Below, piece by piece: positions 1 through 9,427 of a stretch of 64,000 bases of DNA (position 1 is the first letter of the stretch; every line of letters starts with the position of its first letter). This stretch comes from Mitsuokella sp047974105 (GTDB taxonomy: Bacteria > Bacillota > Negativicutes > Selenomonadales > Selenomonadaceae): NCBI RefSeq assembly GCF_047974105.1, contig NZ_JBHYRS010000002.1:372001-436000 (forward strand), read 5' to 3'. The position numbers and the translations under genes were made by a program. The notes beneath the pieces were generated by a model. That model saw nothing but the letters and a program-made list of their open reading frames with translations, did no database searches and had not been told where the DNA came from.

Positions 1-601
1 GGTTGAAGGCAATCTGATAGTGTTTCGGGAATTTGGCACCCGGCAGGATGTTGGCTTTGACCTCGCGGCCGGCAACGATATCCTGAACCTGCTGCTCGAG
101 TTCGGCCATGGCTTCCTTGCCGCCGCCCGAAACAGCCTGATACGTCGAAACGACGATACGCTTGATTTTCGAGAGGTCATAGAGCGGCTTGAGGGCCATC
201 ATCATGATGATGGTCGAGCAGTTCGGGTTAGCGATGATGCCTTTATGACGGGCAATGGCCTGCGGGTTGACCTCAGGAACGACGAGAGGAACCTCAGGGT
301 CCATGCGGAAGGCACTCGAGTTATCGATGACGACGGCGCCAGCCTTTACGGCAGCCGGTGCAAACTGTTTGCTTGCAGCACCGCCGGCGAACAGAGCGAT
401 TTCGACATCCTTGAAGGAATCGTCCGTCGTCTCCTCAACCGTGTACTCTTTGCCCATGAACTGGATTTTCTTGCCAGCGCTGCGCTTCGAAGCGAGCATT
501 TTGAGGTTGGCGAAAGGGAAATTGCGCTCCTCAATGAGGTTGAGGAATTCCTGACCGACGGCGCCCGTTGCGCCAAGGATTGCTACATTGTACTTCTTCA
601 T
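1..601 (-). CDS. asd: Aspartate-semialdehyde dehydrogenase, 3' part cut by window edge
   Basis: Reduces aspartyl-phosphate to aspartate semialdehyde, the branch point to lysine/diaminopimelate, threonine and methionine. The visible N-terminal 200 residues show the NADP-binding motif GATGAVGQ near residue 10 and the catalytic cysteine in ANPNCST near residue 128. The family has about 340 residues, so roughly 40% of the gene lies outside the window. Two in-frame ATGs are possible, at 607 and 601. The AAGGA ribosome site lies only 3 nt before the first but 9 nt before the second, so I chose 601. It follows dapB on the same strand after 64-70 bp and is probably co-transcribed with it. Confidence 0.95.
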   Translation of the reverse strand, partial: MKKYNVAILGATGAVGQEFLNLIEERNFPFANLKMLASKRSAGKKIQFMGKEYTVEETTDDSFKDVEIALFAGGAASKQFAPAAVKAGAVVIDNSSAFRMDPEVPLVVPEVNPQAIARHKGIIANPNCSTIIMMMALKPLYDLSKIKRIVVSTYQAVSGGGKEAMAELEQQVQDIVAGREVKANILPGAKFPKHYQIAFN

Positions 602-671
602 TGCCATCGTTCCTTTCTGCGATGTGTTTGGCTTTATAAATAAGATAGAAATGAAAAACGAGATGGGAAAA

Positions 672-1463
672 TCAGTCGAGCAGTTTGTCGAGGCCGACCG
701 TCAGGCCCTTAAGGGAACGGACCTTCTTGGCCGCGAGCACGACACCCGGCATGAAGGATTCGCGGTTCATCGAGTCATGGCGGATGGTCAGCGTCTGGCC
801 GAGGCCGCCGAAAATGACTTCCTGATGGGCGACATAGCCCGGCAGGCGCACACTGTGGATGTGCATGCCCTCGTAGTCGGCACCGCGCGCGCCCTTGAGT
901 TTCTCGAACTCGTCGGGGTTGCCCTGCTTGTGCTCCTTGCGGACTTCTGCAATCATCGCAGCCGTCTGGATGGCCGTGCCCGAAGGGGCGTCGAGCTTCT
1001 TGTCGTGATGGAGCTCGATGATTTCGACGTCCGGCATGTATTTTGCAGCCTGACGCGACATGACCATGAGCAGCACGGCGCCGATGGCGAAGTTCGGTGC
1101 GATAAAAGCCGGCGTGTTGTTTTCCTCAGCAGCTTTGGCAATTTCTGCCTTCTGCTCATCGGAAAGGCCCGTTGTGCCGACGACCGGCGACGTGCCGTGT
1201 TTGAGTGCCGTCATGACATTGCCAAAGACAACGTCCGGACGCGTGAAGTCAACCATGACTTCCGGTTTCTTGCGGTCGAGCAGGGCTGCAAGGTCCGTCT
1301 CCACGAGGATGCCGTTTGCCGGCAGGCCGACGAGCGAGCCCGTGTCCGCACCGCCCTTGATATCCACTGCACCGACGAGCTCAAGGCCCTCAGCTTCCTG
1401 TACCGCCTTTAAGACTGCCTGCCCCATGCGGCCGCAGGCACCATTTACGATTACCGTAGTCAA
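672..1463 (-). CDS. dapB: 4-hydroxy-tetrahydrodipicolinate reductase
   Basis: Makes tetrahydrodipicolinate with NAD(P)H in the diaminopimelate/lysine pathway. The 263-residue protein has the expected length. It carries the nucleotide-binding GACGRMG at residues 8-14 and the family signature ELHHDKKLDAPSGTA near residue 147, with the catalytic histidine pair and substrate lysine. The start codon is TTG (1463-1461), preceded by a perfect AGGAGG (1473-1478) 9 nt away; no ATG is available upstream in frame. It is the first gene of a dapB-asd transcript with its own promoter at 1503-1530. Confidence 0.97.
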   Translation of the reverse strand: MTTVIVNGACGRMGQAVLKAVQEAEGLELVGAVDIKGGADTGSLVGLPANGILVETDLAALLDRKKPEVMVDFTRPDVVFGNVMTALKHGTSPVVGTTGLSDEQKAEIAKAAEENNTPAFIAPNFAIGAVLLMVMSRQAAKYMPDVEIIELHHDKKLDAPSGTAIQTAAMIAEVRKEHKQGNPDEFEKLKGARGADYEGMHIHSVRLPGYVAHQEVIFGGLGQTLTIRHDSMNRESFMPGVVLAAKKVRSLKGLTVGLDKLLD

Positions 1464-1502
1464 AAATATGCGCCTCCTGTAAGCGTCAAAAGATATTGCT
1501 AT

Positions 1503-1530
1503 TGTATAGCATGTCCGCCATTCGTGTCAA
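1503..1530 (-). promoter_or_regulatory. Promoter of dapB-asd
   Basis: On the minus strand a perfect -35 TTGACA (1525-1530) is followed after 16 bp by -10 TATACA (1503-1508). Transcription would start near 1496, about 30 nt before the dapB TTG, just upstream of its AGGAGG. Confidence 0.7.
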
Positions 1531-1581
1531 GTGGTCCACTTCAAAAAGACGAAATTCCTTAAAAAGGAACCATTTTCTACC

Positions 1582-3645
1582 TCAGGTTTCCATGATATGA
1601 GCGAATTTTTCCTTGTACTGCAGCATGAGAGCGGGCCTTATAAAGTCGAGGTCGCCCTTGCTCCTGAGCGTCGCTTCGGCTGCCTTGTGCGCGGCAAGCA
1701 GGATATCGATATCCTCGGGCACGCGCGCGATCTTGAGGTCGGGGAGGCCGTGCTGCAGGGAGCCGAAGAACTGGCCCGGGCCGCGCAGCCTGAGATCCTC
1801 TTCGGCGAGTTTAAAGCCGTCATTCGTCTCCGCCATGATTTTGAGGCGTTCGCGGGCATTTTCCGTCTTGCCCTCGGATACGAGGATGCAGTACGAAGCG
1901 TATGGCCCGCGCCCGATGCGGCCGCGCAGCTGATGGAGCTGAGCAAGGCCGAAGCGTTCGGCGTGCTCGATGACCATGATGCTCGCGTTCGGCACGTTGA
2001 CGCCGACCTCGATGACCGTTGTCGAGACAAGCAGCTTGATTTTGTTCTCGTAGAATTCCTGCATGACGCGCTCTTTTTCAGCGGCCGGCAGCCTGCCATG
2101 CACGAGGCCGCACGGAATGCCGCGGAAAATGCCCCAGCGCAGTTCATCATAGACCTCTTCGGCCGAGGGCAGGTCGCTTTCCTCGTTCATCTCGATGAGC
2201 GGACAGACGACGTAGGCCTGACGGCCCGCTTCAATCTGACTGCGCACGTAGTTGTAGATGAGTTCGCGCCGGTCGGGACGCCGCACGAAGGTGCGGATGG
2301 GCTGACGGCCCGGCGGCTGCTGCTTGATAAGCGAGACGTCGAGGTCGCCGTAAACCGTCAAAGTCATCGTGCGCGGAATCGGCGTCGCCGTCATGACGAG
2401 CACGTCAGGAACATGACATCCCTTTTTCTCGAGCTCGGCGCGCTGCGCGATGCCGAAGCGGTGCTGCTCGTCCGTGATGACGAGGCCGAGGCGTGCAAAA
2501 TGCACGTCCTTTTGAATCAAGGCATGCGTGCCGATGACGATATCGACTTCGTGCGCGGCGATGGCCTCATACATCTCGCGGCGCTGTTTCGGCGTCAGAT
2601 GGCCCGAAAGAAAGCCGACGCGGGTGCCAAACGGCGTGAGCTTGGCCGAAAGATTTTCGTAATGCTGCGAGGCAAGGATTTCCGTTGGGGCCATCATGGC
2701 ACCCTGCCAGCCGTTTTCGACGGCCTTGACGAGCGCGAGCATCGCGATGACCGTCTTGCCCGAGCCGACGTCGCCCTGCACGAGGCGGCGCATTGTCACG
2801 GGCCGCTCCATATCGCGGCAGATTTCCTGCCAGGTCTGCTGTTGGTCATGGGTCAGCGTGAAAGGAAGACTCTTATAGACCTTCTGCACGAGCTCTCCGT
2901 TTGGCTGAAAGCGGATGCCAAGGCTCGTCTCCTGCGACTGCTTTTTGAGGAGCAGCAGACCGCACTGGATGAGGTAGAGCTCCGAGAAGGCCAGACGATA
3001 GCGGGCTTTCTTGAGCTCTTCACCGTTTTCGGGAAAATGCACGGCCTGCAGGGCTTCCCTGCGTCCCAGCAGGTGATAAGCCCTACAGATGCTCTCGGGA
3101 ATCATCTCCGGCAGTTCAAGGTCTTCTTTCAGCACTTCCTGCAGAAGAGTGCGGAAGAATTTCTGGTTGAGCCTTTCATTTGCCGGATAGACGGGCAGGA
3201 TGCCGCAGAGCCCTTCAGGCTGCTCTCCCTTGTCGAGCACCTGAAAGTAATGCAGCTGGCTCATGGCGAACGCGCCCTGCCCGCCGTAGGCGTATGTCGG
3301 CTTGCCGCTGACAAAGACGCGCCGGCCGATTTTGAGCTTATTCTTGAGGTACTTTTGGTTGAACCAAGTGACCTGCAGCATGCCCGTGCCATCGTTTAGG
3401 AAGGCCGTGAGAATCGAAAGGCCGCGCCGGCCCGACTGCTCATGGAGATTGACGATTGTCCCGGAGACCGTCGCGACTTCGCCTGCGTGCAGGTCGGCAA
3501 TGCGCGTCAGGACACTCTGGTCCTCGTAGGTGCGCGGAAAATACGTCAAAAGGTCGTAGACCGTCGCAATGCCAAGTTTATTAAGCTCCGCTTTTTTCTT
3601 GGGGCCTACCCCCTTGATATACTGCACCGAATCCGTGAGCTTCAT
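1582..3645 (-). CDS. recG: ATP-dependent DNA helicase RecG
   Basis: A branch-migrating superfamily 2 helicase that remodels stalled replication forks and Holliday junctions. The 687-residue protein has an N-terminal wedge/OB region starting with a helix-hairpin-like stretch (IKGVGPKKKAELNKLG). Walker A GDVGSGKT is near residue 290, the DEQH box (TDEQHRFG) near 389, and the C-terminal helicase domain includes the QLRGRIGRG motif VI. The ATG start has AAGGGGAAG about 8 nt upstream. It stands alone between pckA (separated by a terminator) and dapB (separated by a promoter). Confidence 0.98.
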   Translation of the reverse strand: MKLTDSVQYIKGVGPKKKAELNKLGIATVYDLLTYFPRTYEDQSVLTRIADLHAGEVATVSGTIVNLHEQSGRRGLSILTAFLNDGTGMLQVTWFNQKYLKNKLKIGRRVFVSGKPTYAYGGQGAFAMSQLHYFQVLDKGEQPEGLCGILPVYPANERLNQKFFRTLLQEVLKEDLELPEMIPESICRAYHLLGRREALQAVHFPENGEELKKARYRLAFSELYLIQCGLLLLKKQSQETSLGIRFQPNGELVQKVYKSLPFTLTHDQQQTWQEICRDMERPVTMRRLVQGDVGSGKTVIAMLALVKAVENGWQGAMMAPTEILASQHYENLSAKLTPFGTRVGFLSGHLTPKQRREMYEAIAAHEVDIVIGTHALIQKDVHFARLGLVITDEQHRFGIAQRAELEKKGCHVPDVLVMTATPIPRTMTLTVYGDLDVSLIKQQPPGRQPIRTFVRRPDRRELIYNYVRSQIEAGRQAYVVCPLIEMNEESDLPSAEEVYDELRWGIFRGIPCGLVHGRLPAAEKERVMQEFYENKIKLLVSTTVIEVGVNVPNASIMVIEHAERFGLAQLHQLRGRIGRGPYASYCILVSEGKTENARERLKIMAETNDGFKLAEEDLRLRGPGQFFGSLQHGLPDLKIARVPEDIDILLAAHKAAEATLRSKGDLDFIRPALMLQYKEKFAHIMET

Positions 3646-3716
3646 CGCTTGTTCTTCCCCTTTTCTTCCTAATTATATATCCATTGTACCACAGCAGCCC
3701 TTTTCCGGGTACAAAA

Positions 3717-3738
3717 AAGAGCCCCCGCAGGGACTCTT
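3717..3738 (-). terminator. Rho-independent terminator after pckA
   Basis: A 9-bp GC-rich stem (with one G-T pair) closes a 4-nt loop and has A/T runs of at least six on both sides. It lies 33 bp past the pckA stop and before recG. The symmetrical flanks would let it work on either strand. Confidence 0.85.
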
Positions 3739-3770
3739 CTTTTTTATTTATGATGCGTTTGGCAAACGAA

Positions 3771-5420
3771 TCAAAGCTGCGGGCCAGCTGCAACGAGGCC
3801 TTTGCCGATTTCCGTGTTGGCATACTTCTTAGCGAAGTTGTCGATGAACATCTGAGCGAGTTTCTTAGCTCTCGTATCCCACTCGGACTCGTCTTTGTAA
3901 TCCCACTTGGATTTGGACGGATCTTTATACGTGTCTTTCGGATCGAGGACTTCCGTAGCAACGCCTTCGAGCTTCGTCGGGATCTCGAGACCGAAGTACG
4001 GGATCTTCTTCGTCGGAGCTTCGTTGATAGCACCGCTGTGGATAGCATCGATGATACCACGCGTATCTTTGATGGAGATACGTTTGCCGTAGCCGTTCCA
4101 GCCCGTGTTGACGAGGTATGCTTTCGTGCCGTTAGCCTTAACGCGCTTTACGAGCTCATGAGCATATTTCGTCGGCGGCAGTTCGAGGAATGCCTGACCG
4201 AAGCAAGCGGAGAACGTCGGAGTCGGCTCCGTGATGCCGCGCTCCGTACCAGCCAGCTTGGACGTGAAGCCGGAGAGGAAGTAGTACTGCATCTGTTCCG
4301 GAGTCAGGATGGAGACCGGCGGCAGAACACCGAAAGCATCAGCTGCGAGGAAGATAACGCTCTTAGCAGCCGGAGCAGCGCTGCGGTCGTTTACGAAACC
4401 TTTGACCGTGCTCTTGATGTGGTCGATTGGATAGGATACACGCGTATTCTCCGTGATGGACTTATCCGAGAAGTCGATCTTGCCGTTCTCATCGAGGACA
4501 ACGTTCTCGAGCAGGGCGTTGCGTTTGATAGCACCGAAGATATCCGGCTCGGATTCAGGGTCGAGGTTGATGACCTTTGCGTAGCAGCCGCCTTCGAAGT
4601 TGAAGATACCATCGTCATCCCAGCCGTGCTCATCATCGCCGATCAGCAGACGTTTCGGATCCGTGGACAGCGTCGTCTTGCCCGTGCCGGAGAGGCCGAA
4701 GAAGATAGCCGTGTTCTTGCCCTGCTTATCCGTGTTGGCGGAGCAGTGCATAGCAGCGATGCCCTTGAGCGGCAGGAAGTAGTTCATCATGGAGAACATG
4801 CCCTTCTTCATCTCGCCGCCGTACCAGGTGTTGATGATAACCTGCTGGCGCTCCGTGAGGTTGAATACAACAGCCGTATCGGAATGCAGGCCGAGCTCTT
4901 TGTAGTTCTCAACTTTTGCTTTGGAAGCGTTGAAAACAACGAAGTCCGGTTTGAAGTTTGCTTCTTCTTCCGGGGTCGGTTTGATGAACATGTTGCGTAC
5001 GAAATGTGCCTGCCAAGCAACTTCAACGATGAAGCGGACAGCCATGCGCGTGTTCTTGTTTGCACCGCAGAAGCCATCGACAACGAAGAGGCGCTTGTTG
5101 GAGAGCTCTTTCTTAGCGATGTCTTTTACAGCAGCCCAGGCTTCTTTCGTAGCCTTGTGGTTATCGTTGTGGTAAGCTTCGGAATCCCACCAAACCGTGT
5201 CATGCGAAGTCTCATCATCAACAATGAATTTATCCTTAGGAGAACGGCCCGTGAAGATACCAGTCTTAACATCAACAGCACCAAGTTCGGAAACCTGGCC
5301 TACTTCGTAGCCCGTCAGGCCCTCTTTCGTCTCTTCCTGGAAGAGCGTCTGATAACTCGGGTTGTAGACAATCTCTTTTACGCCCGTGATACCGTACTGA
5401 CTAAGATCGATGTTTGCCAT
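3771..5420 (-). CDS. pckA: Phosphoenolpyruvate carboxykinase (ATP)
   Basis: Interconverts oxaloacetate + ATP and phosphoenolpyruvate + CO2 + ADP. In succinate/propionate fermenters it often runs towards oxaloacetate to gain ATP. The protein has about 550 residues, normal for the ATP-dependent class. The kinase P-loop GLSGTGKTTLS is near residue 242 and is followed by the metal-binding DDEHGWDDDGIFNFEGGCYAK stretch, of which DDEHGW and EGGCYAK are the recognisable parts. Two ATGs compete: 5426 has GAGG only 4 nt away, 5420 (MANIDLS) has it 10 nt away, so 5420 is preferred. The gene is monocistronic, with a strong promoter and terminator. Confidence 0.97.
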   Translation of the reverse strand: MANIDLSQYGITGVKEIVYNPSYQTLFQEETKEGLTGYEVGQVSELGAVDVKTGIFTGRSPKDKFIVDDETSHDTVWWDSEAYHNDNHKATKEAWAAVKDIAKKELSNKRLFVVDGFCGANKNTRMAVRFIVEVAWQAHFVRNMFIKPTPEEEANFKPDFVVFNASKAKVENYKELGLHSDTAVVFNLTERQQVIINTWYGGEMKKGMFSMMNYFLPLKGIAAMHCSANTDKQGKNTAIFFGLSGTGKTTLSTDPKRLLIGDDEHGWDDDGIFNFEGGCYAKVINLDPESEPDIFGAIKRNALLENVVLDENGKIDFSDKSITENTRVSYPIDHIKSTVKGFVNDRSAAPAAKSVIFLAADAFGVLPPVSILTPEQMQYYFLSGFTSKLAGTERGITEPTPTFSACFGQAFLELPPTKYAHELVKRVKANGTKAYLVNTGWNGYGKRISIKDTRGIIDAIHSGAINEAPTKKIPYFGLEIPTKLEGVATEVLDPKDTYKDPSKSKWDYKDESEWDTRAKKLAQMFIDNFAKKYANTEIGKGLVAAGPQL

Positions 5421-5582
5421 TTGCATTCAACCTCTTTCATAAATTTTGGTTCTGAAAACCTCTTGGGACATTCACACAAAACTCCCCGCTCCTCACCATA
5501 AAGCGTTACAAAAGAAAGGATTTTCTTTTTGCCCTATGGAAATCGCTGTTCATTTTCATGTGATATCCTCAACACAGTTATT

Positions 5583-5611
5583 ATATTAACTTATCCATTC
5601 ATAAATGTCAA
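5583..5611 (-). promoter_or_regulatory. Promoter of pckA
   Basis: Perfect -35 TTGACA (5606-5611), 17 bp spacer, -10 TAATAT (5583-5588) on the minus strand. The predicted start near 5576 leaves a leader of about 150 nt. Strong promoter match, fitting a highly expressed central carbon gene. Confidence 0.8.
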
Positions 5612-5675
5612 ATATTTCTTTGCACATTTTTTAACGTTTTATTTATTGGTATTATTCCCATTTGCTTCCATAAAA

Positions 5676-5716
5676 ATAAGAGAAATAACGCCTGAAATTC
5701 GCGTCATTTCTCTTAT
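5676..5716 (-). terminator. Terminator after thrC
   Basis: Sixteen-bp stem with one G-T pair and a 9-nt loop, followed on the minus strand by TTTTT. It lies 28 bp past the thrC stop. Confidence 0.88.
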
Positions 5717-5744
5717 CTGTTTTACCCGATTTTACCCGATGCAG

Positions 5745-7241
5745 TTATTCTGTTTTAGAAGAAGCGAAAGCCATGACGGCATCTTCCATCGTCTCGGGTT
5801 CGCAGACGCCGTGGTGGCGGATTTCCTTCGTGCGCAGGGAGGCAAGGCCCTCCGGGGTCTTGTCTTCGTTGCGCGCCTGCAGCTCGTCAAGCAGCGTGAA
5901 CTCGTCGACGCCTTCGGTCTTGACGCCGAGGGCCTCAAGGACGCTGCCGTTGAACTTATACGGGCTGGCCGTCGAGACGACGACCATGTGGTGCTTATCC
6001 CCCGTTGCCTGCTGGTATTTTTCCGCTACGCTCCAGGCAACGGCCGTGTGCGGGTCAGCGACGTAATGCGTCTTTTCGTAGAGATTTCCGATGCAGTGTT
6101 CCGTATCTTCATCTGAGGTCCAGTCAGCCCAGAACGTCTGCTGGATTTTGGCGAGCAGTTCGCTGCCGACATCGTAGCGGCCCTGTTCCTGAAGCTCCTT
6201 CATCCAGCCGGCGACTTTGGCCGTATCACCTGTCATATGATAGAGCAGTCGCTCGAGGTTGCTCGAAATCAGGATATCCATCGACGGCGAAATTGTCTTA
6301 AAGAAGTCGCGCTCTCTGTCGTAAACGCCTGTGCGCAGGAAATCCGTCAGGACGTTGTTGGCATTTGACGCGCAGATGAGCTTGTTTACGGGCAGGCCCA
6401 TGCATTTGGCGTAGAAGCCTGCGAGGATGTCGCCGAAATTGCCCGTCGGCACGGTGAAGTTGATTTCCTCGCCGGCTTTGATGGTTCCGGCAGAAAGAAG
6501 GTCGGCATAAGCGCTGAAATAGTAGACAATCTGCGGCACGAGGCGGCCCCAGTTGATGGAGTTGGCCGAGGACAGGCGGATGCCCTTCTTGGCGAGCTCT
6601 TCATTGAAGGCCTTGTCGCCGAAAATCATCTTGACGCCGCTCTGCGCATCGTCGAAGTTACCCGTAACGGCCGTGACGTTGACATTCTTGCCTTCCTGCG
6701 TGAGCATCTGCAGCTGCTGGATGCGGCTGACACCGCCCTGCGGGTAGAAGACCATGATGGAAATCTGCGGCACATCGCGGAAGCCCTCGAGCGCTGCTTT
6801 GCCCGTATCGCCCGACGTCGCGACGAGAATCAGGACCTCGTCCTTCTCGCCCGTCTTCTTGAGGGCCGTGCTCATGAGCTGCGGCAGGAGCTGCAGGGCC
6901 ATATCCTTGAACGCACTCGTCGGACCGTGCCAGAGCTCAAGGACGCTCTTGTCGGCCACGGCCTTGACGGGAGCGCGCTTCACCGTATCGAAACGGCCGT
7001 TGTCATAGGCGCGCGTCACACAGCCTTTGAGCTCATCGGCCGTGTAATCCGTCAGGAACAGGCCGAGCACCTTCGCTGCGCGCTCTTCATAAGAAAGCTT
7101 CTGCAACCCTTCGATGAAGGCCATGTCAACCTGCGGCATCGCGTCAGGCACGAAAAGGCCGCCGTCGGCTGCCAGACCGCGGATGATGGCTCTGGCCGAG
7201 TCGAGCTTTTCGGCATTTCCTCTTGTGCTGCTGTATTTCAA
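5745..7241 (-). CDS. thrC: Threonine synthase
   Basis: A pyridoxal-phosphate enzyme converting O-phosphohomoserine to threonine. The 498-residue length matches the long (class I) form, with N-terminal MKYSSTRGN and ADGGLFVP. The cofactor lysine is in TSAFKDMALQ near residue 110 and the phosphate-binding SGDTGKAAL follows. The start is TTG at 7241, with AGAGG 8 nt upstream. It is a single-gene unit between its promoter (7291-7318) and a strong terminator. Its precursor route starts with asd, about 5 kb away. Confidence 0.96.
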   Translation of the reverse strand: MKYSSTRGNAEKLDSARAIIRGLAADGGLFVPDAMPQVDMAFIEGLQKLSYEERAAKVLGLFLTDYTADELKGCVTRAYDNGRFDTVKRAPVKAVADKSVLELWHGPTSAFKDMALQLLPQLMSTALKKTGEKDEVLILVATSGDTGKAALEGFRDVPQISIMVFYPQGGVSRIQQLQMLTQEGKNVNVTAVTGNFDDAQSGVKMIFGDKAFNEELAKKGIRLSSANSINWGRLVPQIVYYFSAYADLLSAGTIKAGEEINFTVPTGNFGDILAGFYAKCMGLPVNKLICASNANNVLTDFLRTGVYDRERDFFKTISPSMDILISSNLERLLYHMTGDTAKVAGWMKELQEQGRYDVGSELLAKIQQTFWADWTSDEDTEHCIGNLYEKTHYVADPHTAVAWSVAEKYQQATGDKHHMVVVSTASPYKFNGSVLEALGVKTEGVDEFTLLDELQARNEDKTPEGLASLRTKEIRHHGVCEPETMEDAVMAFASSKTE

Positions 7242-7290
7242 AACAATCGCCTCTTTCTTTCCATTTATAAATGAATCAAACTATGCTAAA

Positions 7291-7318
7291 ATGATAGCGG
7301 GCTGTCTGAAGTCAGCAA
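7291..7318 (-). promoter_or_regulatory. Probable promoter of thrC
   Basis: -35 TTGCTG (7313-7318), 16 bp spacer, -10 TATCAT (7291-7296), placing the start about 45 nt before the thrC TTG. No T-box or threonine attenuator is visible in this short leader. Confidence 0.5.
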
Positions 7319-7491
7319 ATCACTGCTTCATACAGCTGGACATTAGTCATTATATCATACAATTCCGGGGAATCCTATAGAAATCTGCAATTTGTCACCT
7401 CGGAAAATACGATTTTGACCATGTGTTTACACTCCTATCATAAGGATGAATATTTTTCACTGCTTCTGTAATATAGGAAAGGATGTTGAAC

Positions 7492-9384
7492 TTGTTGAAC
7501 ATTGCCATGGCACAGATGGAAGTCATTCCGGGCCATCCAGACCAGAACACCGCCACAATCCTGCGCTTCATCGAAGAAGCCCGCCAGAAGGGCGCCGACG
7601 TCGTCATCTTCCCGGAGATGGCCGTGCCGGGCTACTTCCTCGGCGATACGTGGGAGCAGCCGGCTTTCCTGCGCGACTGCGAAAGCTACGGCCGCGACAT
7701 CATTGCCGCCTCGAAGGACATCACGGTCATGTTCGGCAACGTCGCCGTCGACTGGCAGAAAAAGAACAACGACGGCCGCGTGCGCAAGTACAACGCGTTC
7801 TTCATCGCGCGCGACGGCGAGCTCGTGCAGCCCGACAACATGCCGTATCCTTACACGATAAAGACGCTCATGCCGAATTACCGCGAATTCGACGACACGC
7901 GCCATTTCTTCAGCCTGCAGAAGCTCGCGCGCGAGCTTGGCACGACGCCTTCCAAGCTGCTCTCGCCGGTCACGCTCAAAATTCGCGGCGAGCATTACCG
8001 CGCCGGCTGCCTACTCTGCGAGGACGGCTGGAGCGACGATTACGAGTTTGCGCCGTTTGAACTGCTCGAAGAAAAGGAACAGCTCGACTTCTACGTCAAC
8101 ATCTCGGCATCGCCGTACACGCTCGGCAAAAATGACAAGCGCAACCGCGTGTTCGGACGTCAGGCCAAGGAGGCCGGCGTGCCGCTCTTCTACGTCAACT
8201 GCATCGGCCTGCAGAACAACGGCAAGACCGTCTACACCTTCGACGGCTCGAGTACGGCCTATAATGAAAACGGCGCTGTCGTCAAGACGCTGCCAGAATA
8301 TAAGGAAGAACTCACCATTCTGCCGCTCGCCAAAATGAAGGACATGCCGGCCGAAAAAGAGGCCGAGGAACCCGACATCGCGCATATCTACCGCGCCCTG
8401 CACTACGGCATCGGCCACTTCCTCGCCAATATCCACATGAAGAAAATCGTCATCGGCATCTCGGGCGGCATCGACTCGGCTGTAGCCGCGGCCCTTTACG
8501 CCAAGGTTGTCGGCCCGGAAAATCTGCTGCTCGTCAATATGCCGAGCGTCTTCAACTCCGCGACGACGAAGGGACTTTCGCAGCAGCTCGCGAACAACCT
8601 CGACTGTCAGTATATGATTGTGCCGATTCAGGAATCCGTCGACCACACGATAAAACAGCTCGAGACGACGCCGATGGTCAACCTCGCGACGGGCACGGAG
8701 TCGCATCTCAAGGTCTCGTCGTTCGTCGCCGAGAACATTCAGGCGCGCGACCGCAGTGCGCGCGTGCTTGCCGGCGCTGCCGCAGCGTTTGGCGGCGGCT
8801 TCACCTGCAACGCCAACAAGGCCGAGACAACCGTCGGCTATTCGACGCTCTACGGCGACCAGTCGGGCTTCCTCGCGGCGCTTGCCGACCTCTGGAAATT
8901 CCAGGTCTACGCCCTCGCCCATTATCTCAACGATACCATCTACGGCCGCGAAGTCGTGCCGCAGGGCATCATCGACATCGTGCCGTCGGCCGAGCTTTCT
9001 TCCGCGCAGAACGTCGACGAAGGCAAGGGCGACCCGATTAAATACCCGTATCACGATTTCCTGTTCCGCTCGTTTGTCGAGCGCTGGCAGAAAGCGACGC
9101 CTGAAGACCTGCTCACATGGTACGAGGCCGGCACGGTCGAGGAAAACCTCGGCTGCGAAAAAGGCCTCGTCGCGAAATACTTCCCGACGGCCGAAGACTT
9201 CATCAAGGACCTCGAACGCTGGTGGAACCTCTTCACGGGCATGGCCATCGCCAAGCGCATCCAGGCCCCGCCAATCCTCGCCGTCAGCCGCCGCGCCTAT
9301 GGCTTCGACCACCGCGAGGCCCAGAACGGCGCCTACTACACGCGCCATTACCGCGAGCTCAAGAAAAAACTTCTGAGCAAATAA
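7492..9384 (+). CDS. nadE: Glutamine-dependent NAD+ synthase
   Basis: Amidates deamido-NAD to NAD using ammonia released from glutamine. An N-terminal nitrilase-like glutaminase is followed by a C-terminal ATP-pyrophosphatase synthase. The glutaminase shows the Glu in FPEMAVPG (about residue 42) and the nucleophilic Cys in LLCEDGW (about residue 176); the synthase loop SGGIDS is near residue 324. AGGAAAGG abuts an ATG at 7483, too close to use. TTG at 7492 has 9-nt spacing, and the next TTG (7495) matches the usual family N-terminus, so I chose 7492. It is monocistronic and convergent with the pilus motor cluster. Confidence 0.95.
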   Translation: MLNIAMAQMEVIPGHPDQNTATILRFIEEARQKGADVVIFPEMAVPGYFLGDTWEQPAFLRDCESYGRDIIAASKDITVMFGNVAVDWQKKNNDGRVRKYNAFFIARDGELVQPDNMPYPYTIKTLMPNYREFDDTRHFFSLQKLARELGTTPSKLLSPVTLKIRGEHYRAGCLLCEDGWSDDYEFAPFELLEEKEQLDFYVNISASPYTLGKNDKRNRVFGRQAKEAGVPLFYVNCIGLQNNGKTVYTFDGSSTAYNENGAVVKTLPEYKEELTILPLAKMKDMPAEKEAEEPDIAHIYRALHYGIGHFLANIHMKKIVIGISGGIDSAVAAALYAKVVGPENLLLVNMPSVFNSATTKGLSQQLANNLDCQYMIVPIQESVDHTIKQLETTPMVNLATGTESHLKVSSFVAENIQARDRSARVLAGAAAAFGGGFTCNANKAETTVGYSTLYGDQSGFLAALADLWKFQVYALAHYLNDTIYGREVVPQGIIDIVPSAELSSAQNVDEGKGDPIKYPYHDFLFRSFVERWQKATPEDLLTWYEAGTVEENLGCEKGLVAKYFPTAEDFIKDLERWWNLFTGMAIAKRIQAPPILAVSRRAYGFDHREAQNGAYYTRHYRELKKKLLSK

Positions 9385-9402
9385 CTTCATATTCTCTTTG
9401 CA

Positions 9403-9427
9403 TGGACGTCCTACATCAGGGCGTCCA
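9403..9427 (+). terminator. Possible terminator of nadE
   Basis: A 9-bp stem with a 7-nt loop follows nadE by 18 bp, but only a poor T-run (TTGTCGTT) comes after. It overlaps the 3' end of the convergent pilC-like gene. Confidence 0.4.

Larger units (their letters stand above)
5427..5744. other. pckA upstream region (318 bp)
   Basis: This gap holds the thrC terminator (5676-5716), the pckA promoter (5583-5611) and a leader of about 150 nt. In the leader I see only small hairpins, such as AAAGAAA-ATCC-TTTCTTT near 5510-5530, and no riboswitch I recognise. There is no credible coding sequence. Confidence 0.6.

Noticed and set aside
1555..1570. Hairpin TTCCTT-AAA-AAGGAA after recG as terminator
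   Set aside because: Short, AT-rich 6-bp stem with no clear T-run immediately after it; insufficient.
1531..5501. Very long open frames antisense to recG and pckA (over 600 codons each)
   Set aside because: They mirror the codon pattern of the true minus-strand genes, lack ribosome sites and show no family similarity; recG and pckA are certain.
5498..5516. Sequence resembling a CcpA cre site in the pckA leader
   Set aside because: TGTAACGCTTTA lacks one base of the consensus core and sits within the leader; too weak to call.
7242..7482. Possible T-box or threonine attenuator upstream of thrC
   Set aside because: The leader is only about 45 nt after the predicted start and has no T-box sequence or terminator.
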